Source: Halobaculum sp. MBLA0147
GTDB taxonomy: Archaea; Halobacteriota; Halobacteria; Halobacteriales; Haloferacaceae
Direction of reading: 5' to 3'
Length of the DNA stretch: 64,000 bases
Assembly (NCBI RefSeq): GCF_041361345.1
Contig: NZ_JBGKAD010000001.1
Coordinates: forward strand, 248,001-312,000
The translations under genes and the position numbers were made by a program. The notes below the pieces were generated by a model, which was given only the letters and a program-made list of their open reading frames with translations, did no database searches and was not told where the DNA came from. Of this stretch, positions 19,263-28,730 are shown in pieces (position 1 is the first letter of the stretch; each line of letters starts with the position of its first letter).

Positions 19263-20417
19263 TCACGCTCGTGTCACCGACGCGACTACTTCACGGAACG
19301 ACGTGCCGGTGAGCTCTCGCGACGGCCCGGCGTACACCCCGTAGTGGGTCCCGGCCTCCCGCCAGGTGACCTCCCAGCCGCCGAACCGCTCCGACAGCGC
19401 GGCGTAGTGGACGGTCCGCCCGTCGAGTGCGAGCGTCTCCCGTGTCTCGGCCGCCTGGTCGGCAGGCACCGGATCGGTCGGCGGGGCGAGCGGACTCGAC
19501 GGGGCGGCGGCGATCAGCCACAGCGGGTCGCTCTCGTTCGCGCGGTGCCGAAACACGCACTCGACGGCGTCGTGTGCGGGGAACGCGACCGCGGAGTCGA
19601 ACCGGTACAACTCCGCCGTCGGCACGAGCGGTCGCGGCATCGACTCGGTCGCGGCGGCGTGCATCGATCCGTTCTCGTCACCCACCGTCCCCAGTCCGAC
19701 CCGCGAGACGCGCTGGCTCGCGTCGTAGGGGCGCGAGGGGGCGTGGTCCCAGAGCCCGTGCGGGACCGCCGGGGGTCGACAGCCGTACCGGTGCCAGTAC
19801 GAGAGCCGGTGGAACGGCACGCGACGGACGCGGTCGGCGACTGGGTGAGCGACGGGTGTCGCCGCCGACAGCAGTCGTTCGAGTTCGGCGTCCGCGAACG
19901 AGCCGTCGACGACGGAGACCTCGAGTTGCGTGCGGGCACGGTTCGTGACCGCACCCCGGTTCTCCTTGTAGTCGGTCCCGAGGAATCCGACGGCGTCGCC
20001 ACAGTGGAACGGCTCCGGTGTGTCGGTGCGCCACAGCGGCGCGACGCCGGCCGCGGGCGGTGCCCAGTCGTACGCGAACTGCTTCACGCGGAGCCGCCGG
20101 TCGTCTCCGTCGACGACGACTCTGAGGCTACACGGGTTCCCGTCGCTGTGTGGCGTCTGATCGATCTCGTCGGCGGTGACCCCGTCCGGTCGTCCCGGCG
20201 GCCGTTCCGGACGCAGCGTCACACTGTCGACGCGACAGTCGTCCGGGAGCCACGCGAGTTCGAAGGCGACGAAGTTCACGCCCGACTGCGCGGCCGCGAC
20301 GGTCGTCTCCCGTGGCGGCTCCGGCGCCGCGTCCAGCCGGTCGCTCGGCGAGCCGGTCCGCCAGACCGGTGACCGTTCCTCGCGCGACTCGTCGTCCGTC
20401 TCGGAGGGCGTGTCCAT
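19263..20417 (-). CDS. Uncharacterised haloarchaeal protein
   Basis: A 384-aa protein with no transmembrane segment and no motif I recognise. It opens with an acidic, low-complexity ~40 residues (common in halophiles), then a mixed Trp/Tyr/His-rich globular region with 'FHRLSYWHRYGC' and 'FGGWEVTWREAGTHYGVY'. Composition and GC-rich wobble positions match the neighbouring core genes, so it is probably a resident gene. It converges on glnA. The start at 20417 precedes the first reasonable sequence; upstream frame is arginine/serine-rich. Confidence 0.6.
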   Translation of the reverse strand: MDTPSETDDESREERSPVWRTGSPSDRLDAAPEPPRETTVAAAQSGVNFVAFELAWLPDDCRVDSVTLRPERPPGRPDGVTADEIDQTPHSDGNPCSLRVVVDGDDRRLRVKQFAYDWAPPAAGVAPLWRTDTPEPFHCGDAVGFLGTDYKENRGAVTNRARTQLEVSVVDGSFADAELERLLSAATPVAHPVADRVRRVPFHRLSYWHRYGCRPPAVPHGLWDHAPSRPYDASQRVSRVGLGTVGDENGSMHAAATESMPRPLVPTAELYRFDSAVAFPAHDAVECVFRHRANESDPLWLIAAAPSSPLAPPTDPVPADQAAETRETLALDGRTVHYAALSERFGGWEVTWREAGTHYGVYAGPSRELTGTSFREVVASVTRA

Positions 20418-20565
20418 ACCACCACTCCGGCCGACGGGGTGGTGAACGTTCCCGGAAGCCGACTTTGGTACGTGTTCCGACAGGTCCGGCGAGGAGGGAG
20501 GGCGCGGTCGCGCCCACCGCTCGAGAGCCGAGAGCGATTTCGGGCTGGCGACCGTCGAGTCGCCC

Positions 20566-20949
20566 GTGCCAGAGACAGACGAGGCGGCGGACGAGGAGTC
20601 GAGTGTGGTCTCCCCGGACCCCGACGGGGCGGAGCCAGTGACGGTGACCGTCCACCACGACGAGCAGACCACCACGGTGACGGCGCGGCGTGGGGAGCCC
20701 CTGCGGGACGCGCTCCGGCGCGCGAACCTGTCGCCGTACACCCGCCTCACCGAGCGACTCAACTGCGGCGGGCGCGGGCTCTGTGCGACCTGTGGCGTCC
20801 GTGTGCTCGACGACGTGGCGCCGGACCACTGGCACGACCGGCTCGCCGAGCGGTTCGGCTACCCGCGACTGTCGTGTCAGCTCCCGGCCGAGGACGGCCT
20901 CGAGGTCGCGCTCGTGTCGGACAAGCTCGTCTGGGGTGGTCGCGAGTGA
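20566..20949 (+). CDS. [2Fe-2S] ferredoxin
   Basis: A 127-aa electron carrier with the plant/vertebrate-type beta-grasp fold. The cluster ligands are C67, C73 and C76 in LNCGGRGLCATCGV, plus C104 in RLSCQLP. The first ~22 residues are an acidic extension. GTG start. The stop overlaps the GTG of the next gene (GTGA), so the two are co-translated. Its redox partner is not evident in the window. Confidence 0.88.
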   Translation: MPETDEAADEESSVVSPDPDGAEPVTVTVHHDEQTTTVTARRGEPLRDALRRANLSPYTRLTERLNCGGRGLCATCGVRVLDDVAPDHWHDRLAERFGYPRLSCQLPAEDGLEVALVSDKLVWGGRE

Positions 20950-21455
20950 CCGCCGCCGAGGACCTCGCGGCTGACGCGACCCGCGAGGTGGTCCGACTCC
21001 ACGAGTGGTTCCAGGCGTGGTTCCGTGGCGAGGTCCCCGCGTCGGAGTTCGGCCGCGTCGCGGCCGCGCTCCAGCCGACGTTCCGGATGGTGACGCCAGA
21101 GGGAGTCGAACGGGACCGCGAGGCGGTCCTCGACGGAGTCCGAGCGGGACACGGCGAGGACGCCGACGGGGAGCCGCCGTTCGTGATCCGCGTCCGAGAC
21201 ACCCGCGTCCGTCACGCGACGAGCGACCACTGTCTGGTCACCTACGAGGAGTGGCAGCGACGCGACGGGGCGTGGACCGGGCGCCGGTCGACGGCGCTGT
21301 TCGCCAGCGAGCCGTCGGCACCCGAGGGTGTCGGCTGGCGCGACCTCCAGGAGACGTGGATCGAGGAGCGCGACGAACCGCCGACGGCGGACGACGATCC
21401 GGCAGTACCGACACTCGATCCGACCGTCGAGTCTGCGGCGTCCGGAGACCAGTGA
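20946..21455 (+). CDS. NTF2-like (SnoaL/DUF4440-type) domain protein
   Basis: A 169-aa protein. Helices HEWFQAWFRGEV and FGRVAAALQPTFRMVTPEGV, then strands with HCLVTYEEWQRR and RRSTALFA, fit the NTF2-like cone fold. The acidic tail (about 140-169) looks disordered. It begins with a GTG overlapping the ferredoxin stop by 4 bases. Function unknown; coupling to a ferredoxin may hint at a redox-linked small-molecule role, but that is weak. Confidence 0.65.
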   Translation: MTAAEDLAADATREVVRLHEWFQAWFRGEVPASEFGRVAAALQPTFRMVTPEGVERDREAVLDGVRAGHGEDADGEPPFVIRVRDTRVRHATSDHCLVTYEEWQRRDGAWTGRRSTALFASEPSAPEGVGWRDLQETWIEERDEPPTADDDPAVPTLDPTVESAASGDQ

Positions 21456-21550
21456 CGGGAGCGCCCGGGGGCTGGTGACGGCGGCGAGTACAGGCCGCGA
21501 CGGCGCCGGGGAACGCAAGCTACAAACCCGACTCCCGCGAAGGCGCGAGT

Positions 21551-21847
21551 ATGGAACTCCGCGTCGTGGACAAGACCGACGACGAACTGCGGATCGAGAT
21601 CGCCGGCGAGAACCACACGTTCATGAACGTGCTGAAGGGGTCGCTGTTGGAGAACGACGGCGTCGCCGCGGCGACGTACGACGTGAACCCCGAGCAGTCC
21701 GGCGGCCAGACCGAGCCGATCCTCTCGATGAGCACCGAGGACGGCGTCGACCCGCTCGACGCACTCGAGGAGTCCGCCCGTACCGTCTCCGCCGAGATGG
21801 AGACACTCGCCGACGAGATCGAAGCCGCGTTCGCGGCCGAGGCCTGA
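21551..21847 (+). CDS. rpoL: DNA-directed RNA polymerase subunit L (Rpo11)
   Basis: A 98-aa subunit, close to the expected family length. The characteristic segment is [27 protein letters not shown], the dimerisation face that pairs with subunit D. A TACAAAC box at 21521 sits about 27 nt from the ATG, giving a leaderless transcript. The gene stands alone, convergent with the DUF1684 gene. Confidence 0.95.
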   Translation: MELRVVDKTDDELRIEIAGENHTFMNVLKGSLLENDGVAAATYDVNPEQSGGQTEPILSMSTEDGVDPLDALEESARTVSAEMETLADEIEAAFAAEA

Positions 21848-21892
21848 GCGCGAGCCGCCGTCTCCGTTCTCTCACGCCTCCCACTCCGCCGA

Positions 21893-22492
21893 CTACTCCG
21901 CGTGCTCGTCGCCGTGCGCGGCCAGCGCCGCCGGCGGCGCGCGTTCGCCCGCGCGGACCGGCACGTCGAGCCAGTTGTCGCGCGGCACGAGCGGACACTC
22001 GTAGGCCTCGGAGTACGCACAGAACGGATTGTACGCCCGGTTGAAGTCGAGCACCCACCGGCCGTCGTCGGTGCGGTCGTCCGGGTCCTCCAGATCGAGG
22101 TACCGCCCGGCACCGTACGTCTCCGTCCCGCTGGTCGCGTCGCGGAACGGTACCCACAGCCGCGTGTGGTCGTCCACGGGACGGAACGCGTGGAGGACGA
22201 CCGTCTCGGACCCGCTCTCGACCGGGAGCGACACCCCGAACGTCCCCACGTCGTGGTACCGCTGCGTGCCGTCCTGTGTCGTCTCGACGGTCAGTTCCGT
22301 CGGCTCGTCGTGTTCGTCCAGCGCCACCTCGACCCGGTACGCGGGGTCGACCGGGTAGTAGTCCAGCCCCTCGAACGTCGACTGGCCCGACTGGACGGCA
22401 GTCGGCACCGGCGAGCGTGGGTGCTCGCCGAAGAACTCGTCCTTCTCGGCGCGGTCCCGTTCGACTCGCTCGACGTACGCGTCGGTGGTCAC
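21893..22492 (-). CDS. DUF1684 domain protein
   Basis: A 199-aa protein. The family core is visible: '[13 protein letters not shown]' near the start, [19 protein letters not shown], and the terminal [24 protein letters not shown]. Members are cytosolic and of unknown function; some have been discussed as metal- or nucleotide-related, without proof. The GTG at 22492 begins a sequence matching the family; the longer reading adds a cysteine/arginine repeat-like stretch. Confidence 0.85.
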   Translation of the reverse strand: MTTDAYVERVERDRAEKDEFFGEHPRSPVPTAVQSGQSTFEGLDYYPVDPAYRVEVALDEHDEPTELTVETTQDGTQRYHDVGTFGVSLPVESGSETVVLHAFRPVDDHTRLWVPFRDATSGTETYGAGRYLDLEDPDDRTDDGRWVLDFNRAYNPFCAYSEAYECPLVPRDNWLDVPVRAGERAPPAALAAHGDEHAE

Positions 22493-22756
22493 ACACTTCA
22501 CTCGGTCGTCCACGGAGAAGAAGCCGAGTCGGTCGTGACGCGACGGTGCAAGACAGTCGACTGGGACGACGGCGGTGCGGACGGGCGGCGGAGACGTTCG
22601 TCGACCGCACGGGTACGCTCGTCGACCGTGGGGGTCCGCTCGTCGAACGTGCGGAGTGGGTCGCCGCCTGCACGCCACCGGTCGCCGGCCACGCAGTGTC
22701 GGCCGCCGGCTGCACGCCACCGGTCGCGGACCGCGAGGAGGCTGCGAAAGGAAACG

Positions 22757-22763
22757 GTATTAG
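22757..22763 (+). promoter_or_regulatory. TATA box of the aIF2-alpha gene
   Basis: GGTATTA, preceded by the BRE-like GCGAAAGGAAAC, is centred about 27 nt upstream of the ATG at 22786, so a leaderless transcript is expected. The 22493-22756 gap otherwise holds imperfect short repeats and no gene. Confidence 0.7.
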
Positions 22764-22785
22764 GCTCCGGTCGCAACCGTCGGAC

Positions 22786-23586
22786 ATGAAATTCAGTGGC
22801 TGGCCGGAGAAGGGTGACCTCGTCGTCGGCGAAGTCGACGAGATCGCCGACTTCGGCGTGTTCGTCGACCTGGAGGAGTACGAGGACAAGCGTGGGCTCG
22901 TCCACGTCAGCGAGGTCGCCTCGGGGTGGATCAAGAACATCCGCGACCACGTCAGTCCGGGCGAACGGGTCGTCGCGAAGGTGCTGGACATCGACGAAGA
23001 CAGCCAGCAGATCGACCTCTCGTTGAAGGACGTCAACGACCACCAGCGGTCGGACAAGATTCAAGACTGGAAGAACGAGCGGAAGGCGGACAACTGGATG
23101 ACGATCGCCTTCGGCGAGGACGTGAGCGACGACGTGTACAGCGGCGTCGCGACGGAACTGCTCGCCGAGTTCGGCTCGATGTACGACGGGTTCGAGCAGG
23201 CGGCGATCCACGGCACCGAGGCGTTGGCGGACACCGACCTCTCCGAGGAGGAGGTCGAGGCGATCGTCGAGACGGCCCGCGAGAACGTCTCCGTCCCGTA
23301 CGTCAACGTCACCGGCTACGTCGACCTGGAGTGTCCGGCGCCGGACGGCGTCGACATGATCAAGGAGGCACTGCAGGCTGCAGAGGGTAACGGCGAGGTA
23401 CCCGACGAGGTGGAACTGTCCGTCTCGTACGTCGGCTCGCCGGAGTACCGGATCAAAGTGAAGGCCCCCGACTACAAGACGGCCGAACGCGAGCTGGAGG
23501 CCTCCGGGGACCGCGCGGCGACGAAGATCGGCGAGATCGGTGGGACGGGCGAGTACCACCGCGACCGTCGGACCGACGACGAGTGA
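22786..23586 (+). CDS. eif2a: Translation initiation factor aIF2, subunit alpha
   Basis: A 266-aa protein. An N-terminal S1/OB domain ([21 protein letters not shown] ... GLVHVSEV, about 1-85) is followed by the helical domain and the C-terminal alpha-beta domain that contacts aIF2-gamma. It helps deliver initiator tRNA to the ribosome. First gene of a probable operon with nop10 and a PAC2-family gene. The ribosomal protein genes L44e and S27e, usually just upstream in haloarchaea as I recall, are not there. Confidence 0.95.
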   Translation: MKFSGWPEKGDLVVGEVDEIADFGVFVDLEEYEDKRGLVHVSEVASGWIKNIRDHVSPGERVVAKVLDIDEDSQQIDLSLKDVNDHQRSDKIQDWKNERKADNWMTIAFGEDVSDDVYSGVATELLAEFGSMYDGFEQAAIHGTEALADTDLSEEEVEAIVETARENVSVPYVNVTGYVDLECPAPDGVDMIKEALQAAEGNGEVPDEVELSVSYVGSPEYRIKVKAPDYKTAERELEASGDRAATKIGEIGGTGEYHRDRRTDDE

Positions 23587-23601
23587 CGCCGGGGTGCCCC
23601 C

Positions 23602-23847
23602 GTGAAGTCCGACATCCACGTCTGCGCCGACTGGGAGCGCCACCACGACCGTCCGGTGTACACGCTCGGCGAGACGTGTCCCTCGTGTGGCGGCGACGCG
23701 ATCGACGCTGCCCCCGCACCGTTCTCCCCCGACGATCCGCACGGGGAGTACCGGCGCCGCGCCCGCAGACGGGCACGCGACGACCTGCGTGATCCGCCGG
23801 TGGACGACGAGGCGGACGGTGACGGAGCCACGGCGGACGACGAGTGA
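23602..23847 (+). CDS. nop10: H/ACA RNA-protein complex protein Nop10
   Basis: An 81-aa protein with a GTG start. C8, C26 and C29 remain from the zinc ribbon (YTLGETCPSCG), followed by the Pro-rich FSPDDPHGEYRRRARRR linker. Nop10 binds Cbf5 in pseudouridylation complexes. The first CxxC is reduced to a single Cys (HVCADW), so zinc may be bound by three Cys plus His or not at all. The tail beyond residue ~60 is acidic and variable. It lies 15 bases after aIF2-alpha. Confidence 0.88.
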   Translation: MKSDIHVCADWERHHDRPVYTLGETCPSCGGDAIDAAPAPFSPDDPHGEYRRRARRRARDDLRDPPVDDEADGDGATADDE

Positions 23848-23944
23848 AGACGAGTCGTGCCGAGTCGGGGCGGGGTGGATCTGTGAGAGCGGCGACACGT
23901 CCGGAGCCGACGCACCTTTGTGAGACGACCCCCGCTCGTAGAGT

Positions 23945-24709
23945 ATGGACCACATCGAGATCGAGACCGTCGCGGAGGTCGACGCGGAGTCGCCGGTGTT
24001 CGTGGAGGGGCTGCCGGGTGTCGGACACGTCGGGAAGCTGGCGGCGGAACACCTCGTCGAGGAGTTCGACGGCGAACTCGTCCGGCGGGTGTACACGACG
24101 GAGTTCCCGCCGCAGGTCACCGTCGGCGACGACGGCGTGGCGGAGCTCACCTGCGCGGAGTTCCACTACGTCGAGGCGGGCGACGCCGAACTGCTCGTGT
24201 TGACCGGCGACCACCAGGCGGCCTCGAACGACGGCCACTACGCGCTGACCGACGCCTTCCTGGACGTGGCCGAGTCGTTCGGCGCCGAGCGCGCGTTCGC
24301 GCTGGGTGGGGTGCCGACTGGCGAGTTGATCGAGGACGACGAGTACGACGTGCTCGGCGCGGTGTCGGACGCCGAGACGGCCGAGGAGTTGGGCGAGACC
24401 GGCGTCGAGTTCCGCGAGGACGAGCCCGCGGGTGGGATCGTCGGCGTCTCCGGGTTGATCCTCGGGCTCGGCGGGCGGCGCGGGTTCGAGGCCGCCTGTC
24501 TGATGGGCGAGACCTCCGGCTACCTCGTCGACCCGAAGAGCGCGCAGGCCGTCCTGGAGGTCCTCGAGGACGTGTTGGACTTCGCGGTCGACTTCACGGA
24601 GTTGGAGGACCGCGCCGAGGAGATGGAGGAGGTCGTCGGCAAGATCCAGGAGATGCAGGGCGGTGGCGGCGGGATGCCCTCCGAGGACGAACTGCGCTAC
24701 ATCGGGTGA
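23945..24709 (+). CDS. Proteasome assembly chaperone (PAC2) family protein
   Basis: A 254-aa protein with the family signature EGLPGVGHVGKLAAEHLVEEF near the start and GGVPTGELIEDD in the middle. It is thought to act in proteasome assembly by homology to eukaryotic PAC2; the archaeal role is not established. A TATA-like CCTTTGTG box sits about 27 nt upstream of the ATG, so it can be transcribed apart from aif2a-nop10, although the order is conserved in haloarchaea. Confidence 0.92.
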   Translation: MDHIEIETVAEVDAESPVFVEGLPGVGHVGKLAAEHLVEEFDGELVRRVYTTEFPPQVTVGDDGVAELTCAEFHYVEAGDAELLVLTGDHQAASNDGHYALTDAFLDVAESFGAERAFALGGVPTGELIEDDEYDVLGAVSDAETAEELGETGVEFREDEPAGGIVGVSGLILGLGGRRGFEAACLMGETSGYLVDPKSAQAVLEVLEDVLDFAVDFTELEDRAEEMEEVVGKIQEMQGGGGGMPSEDELRYIG

Positions 24710-24808
24710 GCACGCCTCTGGACCGGAAGTACTCCGTTTCTGGATGGCTGGGGTGAAGAGACTCTACTGTTGGAAAACTGGTCGTGACTCGGATGCGGTG
24801 TCCGGGGG

Positions 24809-25543
24809 TCAGATCGCCTGTTCCGTCGTCGGCTCGTCGCCGCCCGGGGGTGTCGGAGTCGCCGCGTCGACGCCGGCCGCGTACAGTCGTGCCGAGACCA
24901 CCGTCGCGTACCAGGCGACGAAGGCGGCCGCGACCGCCCCGACGACCGGGAGGAAGCCGAGCAGCCCGGAGACGACGCTGGTCGCGACGCCGACTGCCAG
25001 CGCCAGCAGCCAGGCCGTCACGTAGCCGCTCGTCGCGACGGTCCGCCAGACGGACCGCAGGGCGAACGCGGACCCGATCTCGTCGGTCGCTGCCAGCCGC
25101 GCCAACGCCGCCGGCAGCAGGAACCCCGCCGCCAGCGACCAGACGATCGAGACCAACCCCAAGAGGCCGAACACGAGGAGCGTCAGCCCCCCGACGGCGC
25201 TGGCCGCCGTCGGGTCGGGGCCGCTGCCACCACCGACGACGGCGACCGGGACGAACACGGCGACCGCGAGGACCGCCAGGAGACTCGTCACGACCGGCAC
25301 CGCGAAGTACGCCAGCGTGACGGCCAGTCCTCGCAGACCGTCGACCAGCAGGTCGCCCCAGTCGTCGAAGACCGGCGGCTGTTCCTCGTCGGCGGCCGAC
25401 GTGCGGAACACGCGGATCGCGTACCCGAGGATCGGCACCAGCGGGAGCAGCAACACGCCGAACAGTGTGAGGAGGCCGCCGATGAGGACGGTGGTCACCG
25501 CGTCGTCGCCGCGTCGTGGGTAGTCGAGGGCGTCTCGTAACAT
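24809..25543 (-). CDS. DUF4013 membrane protein
   Basis: A 244-aa integral membrane protein. Five to six hydrophobic segments alternate, with the family-typical opening 'DALDYPRRGDDAVTTVLIGGLLTLF' and 'FDDWGDLLVDGLRGLAVTLAY'. The C-terminal tail is short and cytosolic-looking. Function unknown. The palindrome GGTGTAATCTACACC lies 48 bases upstream of its start. Confidence 0.88.
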   Translation of the reverse strand: MLRDALDYPRRGDDAVTTVLIGGLLTLFGVLLLPLVPILGYAIRVFRTSAADEEQPPVFDDWGDLLVDGLRGLAVTLAYFAVPVVTSLLAVLAVAVFVPVAVVGGGSGPDPTAASAVGGLTLLVFGLLGLVSIVWSLAAGFLLPAALARLAATDEIGSAFALRSVWRTVATSGYVTAWLLALAVGVATSVVSGLLGFLPVVGAVAAAFVAWYATVVSARLYAAGVDAATPTPPGGDEPTTEQAI

Positions 25544-25590
25544 GTGTGGCTCCGTGGATCACGACCCGGTGGCGACACTCCGTCGACGCC

Positions 25591-25605
25591 GGTGTAATCT
25601 ACACC
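25591..25605. promoter_or_regulatory. Candidate operator: perfect inverted repeat GGTGTA-N3-TACACC
   Basis: A perfect 6-bp inverted repeat with a 3-nt centre (GGTGTAATCTACACC), between the divergent DUF4013 and aldo/keto reductase genes. The size and symmetry fit a dimeric repressor site. No regulator is assigned. Confidence 0.4.
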
Positions 25606-25779
25606 AGGTACTACGCCCGCAGAGAGCTTAAATCGCTACTGTGGCGTGCTGACACGACCGATCGCACACGATCTGTCGTGGCCGATTCCAGCGCGACGCG
25701 TCCGTGGGGGCGACGACGACACCGACACGCACCTGCCGACTCCGGAACCCACAAGCCCGAGACGGCCGAGTGTGTGGAC

Positions 25780-26619
25780 GTGACGAACACCGACGCCACC
25801 GCCGCACCGCTGGAAGCACCGGACGCGAACGGGATGCCGATGCTCGGACTCGGCACGTGGGAGAACGACGACCCCGCGCAGTGCACCGAGTCCGTGCGGA
25901 CGGCACTGGAGGCGGGGTACCGACACGTCGACACCGCACAGATCTACGAGAACGAGGCGGCCGTCGGCGAGGGGATCGCCGCGGCGGACGTGCCCCGCGA
26001 GGACGTGTTCCTCGCGACGAAGGTGTGGATCGACAGTCTCGCGCCCGCAGACGTGGAGGAGACGACCCGGGAGTCGCTCGACAGACTCGGCGTCGACAGC
26101 GTCGACCTGCTGTACGTCCACTGGCCGGCGCGCACGTACGACCCAGAGGCGACGCTGGCGGCGTTCGCGGACCTGCAGGACGCCGGTCTGATCGACCGCA
26201 TCGGGATCTCGAACTTCGAACCCGAGCAGGTGGCGACCGCACAGGACGTGCTCGGCGGTGACGTGTTCGCCAATCAAGTCGAACTCCACCCGCTGCTCCC
26301 CCAGCCGGAGCTGCGCGAGGCGTGTGCCGACCACGGCGTCGAGGTCGTCGCCTACTCCCCGCTGGCACGCGGTGCGGTGTTCGACGTGCCGGAACTGACG
26401 GAGATCGCGGAGGCCCACGGCGTCAGCGAGGCACAGGTGTCGCTGGCGTGGCTCCGCGAGAAGGGCGTGACTGCGATTCCGAAGGCGACGAGCGAGGCAC
26501 ACATCCGCGACAACGCGGCGAGTCTCGACGTGTCGCTCACCGACGAGGAGGTCCAGACGATCGACGACCTCGACCGCCGCGACCGCCGCGTCGACCCCGA
26601 CTTCGGTCCCTGGAACTGA
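25780..26619 (+). CDS. Aldo/keto reductase
   Basis: A 279-aa NAD(P)H-dependent oxidoreductase with the TIM-barrel signature. Landmarks are GLGTWENDDP, the catalytic D/Y of GYRHVDTAQIYENE, K and H in LATKVWIDS and LLYVHWPARTY, and the cofactor segment IPKATSEAHIRDN. Substrate unknown. The GTG at 25780 lies about 27 nt after an ACCCACAAG box; a GTG six bases upstream is an alternative. It is divergent from the DUF4013 gene. Confidence 0.92.
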   Translation: MTNTDATAAPLEAPDANGMPMLGLGTWENDDPAQCTESVRTALEAGYRHVDTAQIYENEAAVGEGIAAADVPREDVFLATKVWIDSLAPADVEETTRESLDRLGVDSVDLLYVHWPARTYDPEATLAAFADLQDAGLIDRIGISNFEPEQVATAQDVLGGDVFANQVELHPLLPQPELREACADHGVEVVAYSPLARGAVFDVPELTEIAEAHGVSEAQVSLAWLREKGVTAIPKATSEAHIRDNAASLDVSLTDEEVQTIDDLDRRDRRVDPDFGPWN

Positions 26620-26654
26620 TCGGGTCGATACTCTGGTTCTCTACACGACCGAAT

Positions 26655-26876
26655 CTCGCGGCGTCACCGCTCGCCTACCAGCCAGACCGGGCTCGCGGCT
26701 CCACCGCTCGCCTACCACCCGGACCAGGCTCGCGGCGTCACCGCTCGCCTACCAGCCAGACCGGGCTCGCGGCTCCACCGCTCGCCTACCACCCGGACCA
26801 GGCTCGCGGCTCCACCGCTCGCCTACCAGCCAGACCAGGCTCGCGGCTCCACCGCTCGCCTACCAGCCAGACCACG
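26655..26876. repeat. 37-bp tandem repeat, six units, over a gene's stop codon
   Basis: Units start at 26655, 26692, 26729, 26766, 26803 and 26840 and contain CTCGCGGC, CACCGCTCGCCTACCA, then either GCCAGACC or CCCGGACC. On the minus strand every unit holds TGG-TAG, and the last unit supplies the stop (26860-26862) and final codons of the zinc-finger gene. Period 37 is not a multiple of three. The remaining gap to the reductase stop is empty. Confidence 0.93.
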
Positions 26877-27498
26877 CACTCGTCACCTGGTCGCGCCCGA
26901 ACAGCCGCTTCACGTCCTTCGCGAACACCGTCTGGCCCTCCTGATCGGCCTTGTCGAACGGGTACCCCGTCGAAGCGTCGCGGACGTGGATACCGACGAC
27001 CTCGATCTCCTCGTCGCCGAACGTCTCCTCCGCGCCGACGGTGAACTCGTGGTCACCCGGCAGGTACACCTTCTCCGAGCGGTTCTCGTCCTTCCGGCCG
27101 TCGTTCGGGTGGATCGTCACGTCGACGCCGACGTTGTCGACGACGCGCGTCCACAGCGTGTCCGCCGCCGCCGCACTGGCGCTCTCGATACGCTCGTCGC
27201 CGCGCTCGACGGCCGTGACGCGCACCTGCTGGATCGCCTGCTCCGTCTCGGCGACGAACTCGTCGCCCACCTCGTACTCCTCGTCCGGCTGGGCCGTCAC
27301 CGTCGTCGGCCACGACTCGCCGTCCTGGGAGACGATCACGTCGACCTCCGTCGTCTTCGGTTCCGACAGCTCCGTCTTGTGGGTGTGGTCACACTCCGTA
27401 CACCGCACGGTGGCCTGCCCACCGGGCTTGAGCATCTCGTGGACCGTCTCCTCGCCACACGCGGGACAGGTGGCGGAGACGCGGCTCGTGTTCGACAT
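26860..27498 (-). CDS. HVO_0476-like archaeal zinc-finger protein
   Basis: A 212-aa protein. An N-terminal C4 finger (ATCPACGEE ... VRCTECDHTHKTE, about 8-35) is followed by OB- or beta-barrel-like domains, one with YEVGDEFVAETEQAIQQVRVTAVE. These euryarchaeal proteins are uncharacterised; nucleic-acid binding is a guess from the finger. The ATG at 27498 begins right before the finger. Its final codons SGW plus TAG lie in the last unit of a 37-bp repeat. Confidence 0.82.
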   Translation of the reverse strand: MSNTSRVSATCPACGEETVHEMLKPGGQATVRCTECDHTHKTELSEPKTTEVDVIVSQDGESWPTTVTAQPDEEYEVGDEFVAETEQAIQQVRVTAVERGDERIESASAAAADTLWTRVVDNVGVDVTIHPNDGRKDENRSEKVYLPGDHEFTVGAEETFGDEEIEVVGIHVRDASTGYPFDKADQEGQTVFAKDVKRLFGRDQVTSAWSGW

Positions 27499-27722
27499 GT
27501 CCGGCGGGTACGACACCGACCGTCTTGACCCCTCCGACCGCCGGTCGCGAGCGGATCCCCGACCCGACGACTCACACGGCTCGACCGGCACGGACACCCT
27601 CGTCACCCACGTGTTTGTGACACATTAACACGGGGGTAGTGGTCCGTTTGTAGCTTTCGGCCCCCGAACGGGTGGGACCGCACGACGTGACGGGGTGGAC
27701 ACGTCTGCCGCCCCCACAACCG

Positions 27723-27728
27723 TTATAA
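27723..27728 (+). promoter_or_regulatory. TATA box of the HTH regulator gene
   Basis: TTATAA is centred about 27 nt upstream of the ATG at 27753. This marks a leaderless transcript and decides the start against the ATG 15 bases upstream. Confidence 0.7.
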
Positions 27729-27752
27729 GCGAAGAGTTTGGTAGGTCACTGT

Positions 27753-28730
27753 ATGTCTCGTGAGGCGCTCTTGGAGAACGTGACCGCACTGCTCGCCGAC
27801 GCGGGCTTCCTGACCAGCGAGCGGTGTGCGGTGCGTCCCAAGGGGTTCGACCTCGCCGCCCGCTCGGGCGAGGACCTGCTCCTCGTCAAGGTGTTGGGCA
27901 ACGTCGACGCCTTCGACGCCCCGACGGGCGGGGAGATGCGGCGCCTCGGCCGGTACCTGTCGGGGACGCCGCTCGTGGTCGGGTTGCGGACGCGCGACGA
28001 GGACCTCAAACCCGGCGTGGTGTACTTCCGCCACGGCGTGCCGGCGATCCACCCGGACACGCTGTACGACCTGCTCGTCGAGGACGTGCCGCCGCTGATC
28101 TACGCCGCCCCCGGCGGACTGTACGTCAACATCGACGGCGACCTCGTCGCCGACGAGCGACGCGAGCGCGGGTGGAGTCTCGGTCGACTCGCCGAGGAGT
28201 TGGGTGTCTCGCGGCGCACCGTCGCGAAGTACGAGGACGGGATGAACGCCTCGGTCGAAGTCGCGGTGCAGTTGGAGGAGATGTTCGACGAGCCGTTCTC
28301 CGACCCCGTCTCGGTGCTCGAGGGTGCCGAGGAGGTCCGCGGCGGGGAGCCGACTCCCGACGAGCCGGAGACGGACCCGGACCCGGAGACGGAACGACTG
28401 TTCGCGGTGTTGTCCGACGCCGGCTTCGTCGTCCACCCGACGGAGCGTGCGCCGTTCAAGGCAGTCGGCGAGGACGACGACCGCGTCGAGTTCACGCTGT
28501 TGTCTAGTTACGCGACGTTCACACGGGCCGCCGAGAAGCGCGCCCGACTGATGGCCTCCATCGGACGGGTGACCCGGACCCGTGCGGTGTTCTTCACCGA
28601 CGACGACGCCGGGCGCGACTCCGTCGACGGCACCGCCATCGTCGGCCGCGGCGAGGTGGCCGACAGCGACGACCCGGACCACGTCCGGGATCTGATCCGC
28701 GAACGGTCCGAGGAACCACAGGAGGCCTGA
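27753..28730 (+). CDS. Archaeal HTH transcriptional regulator (COG1395 type)
   Basis: A 325-aa protein. The first ~125 residues form a nuclease-like alpha-beta domain. A Cro/C1-type HTH follows ([41 protein letters not shown], about 130-170), then a Pro/Asp linker and a second alpha-beta domain. Such proteins are conserved in euryarchaea as predicted regulators; targets unknown. It is divergent from the zinc-finger gene. Confidence 0.85.
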   Translation: MSREALLENVTALLADAGFLTSERCAVRPKGFDLAARSGEDLLLVKVLGNVDAFDAPTGGEMRRLGRYLSGTPLVVGLRTRDEDLKPGVVYFRHGVPAIHPDTLYDLLVEDVPPLIYAAPGGLYVNIDGDLVADERRERGWSLGRLAEELGVSRRTVAKYEDGMNASVEVAVQLEEMFDEPFSDPVSVLEGAEEVRGGEPTPDEPETDPDPETERLFAVLSDAGFVVHPTERAPFKAVGEDDDRVEFTLLSSYATFTRAAEKRARLMASIGRVTRTRAVFFTDDDAGRDSVDGTAIVGRGEVADSDDPDHVRDLIRERSEEPQEA

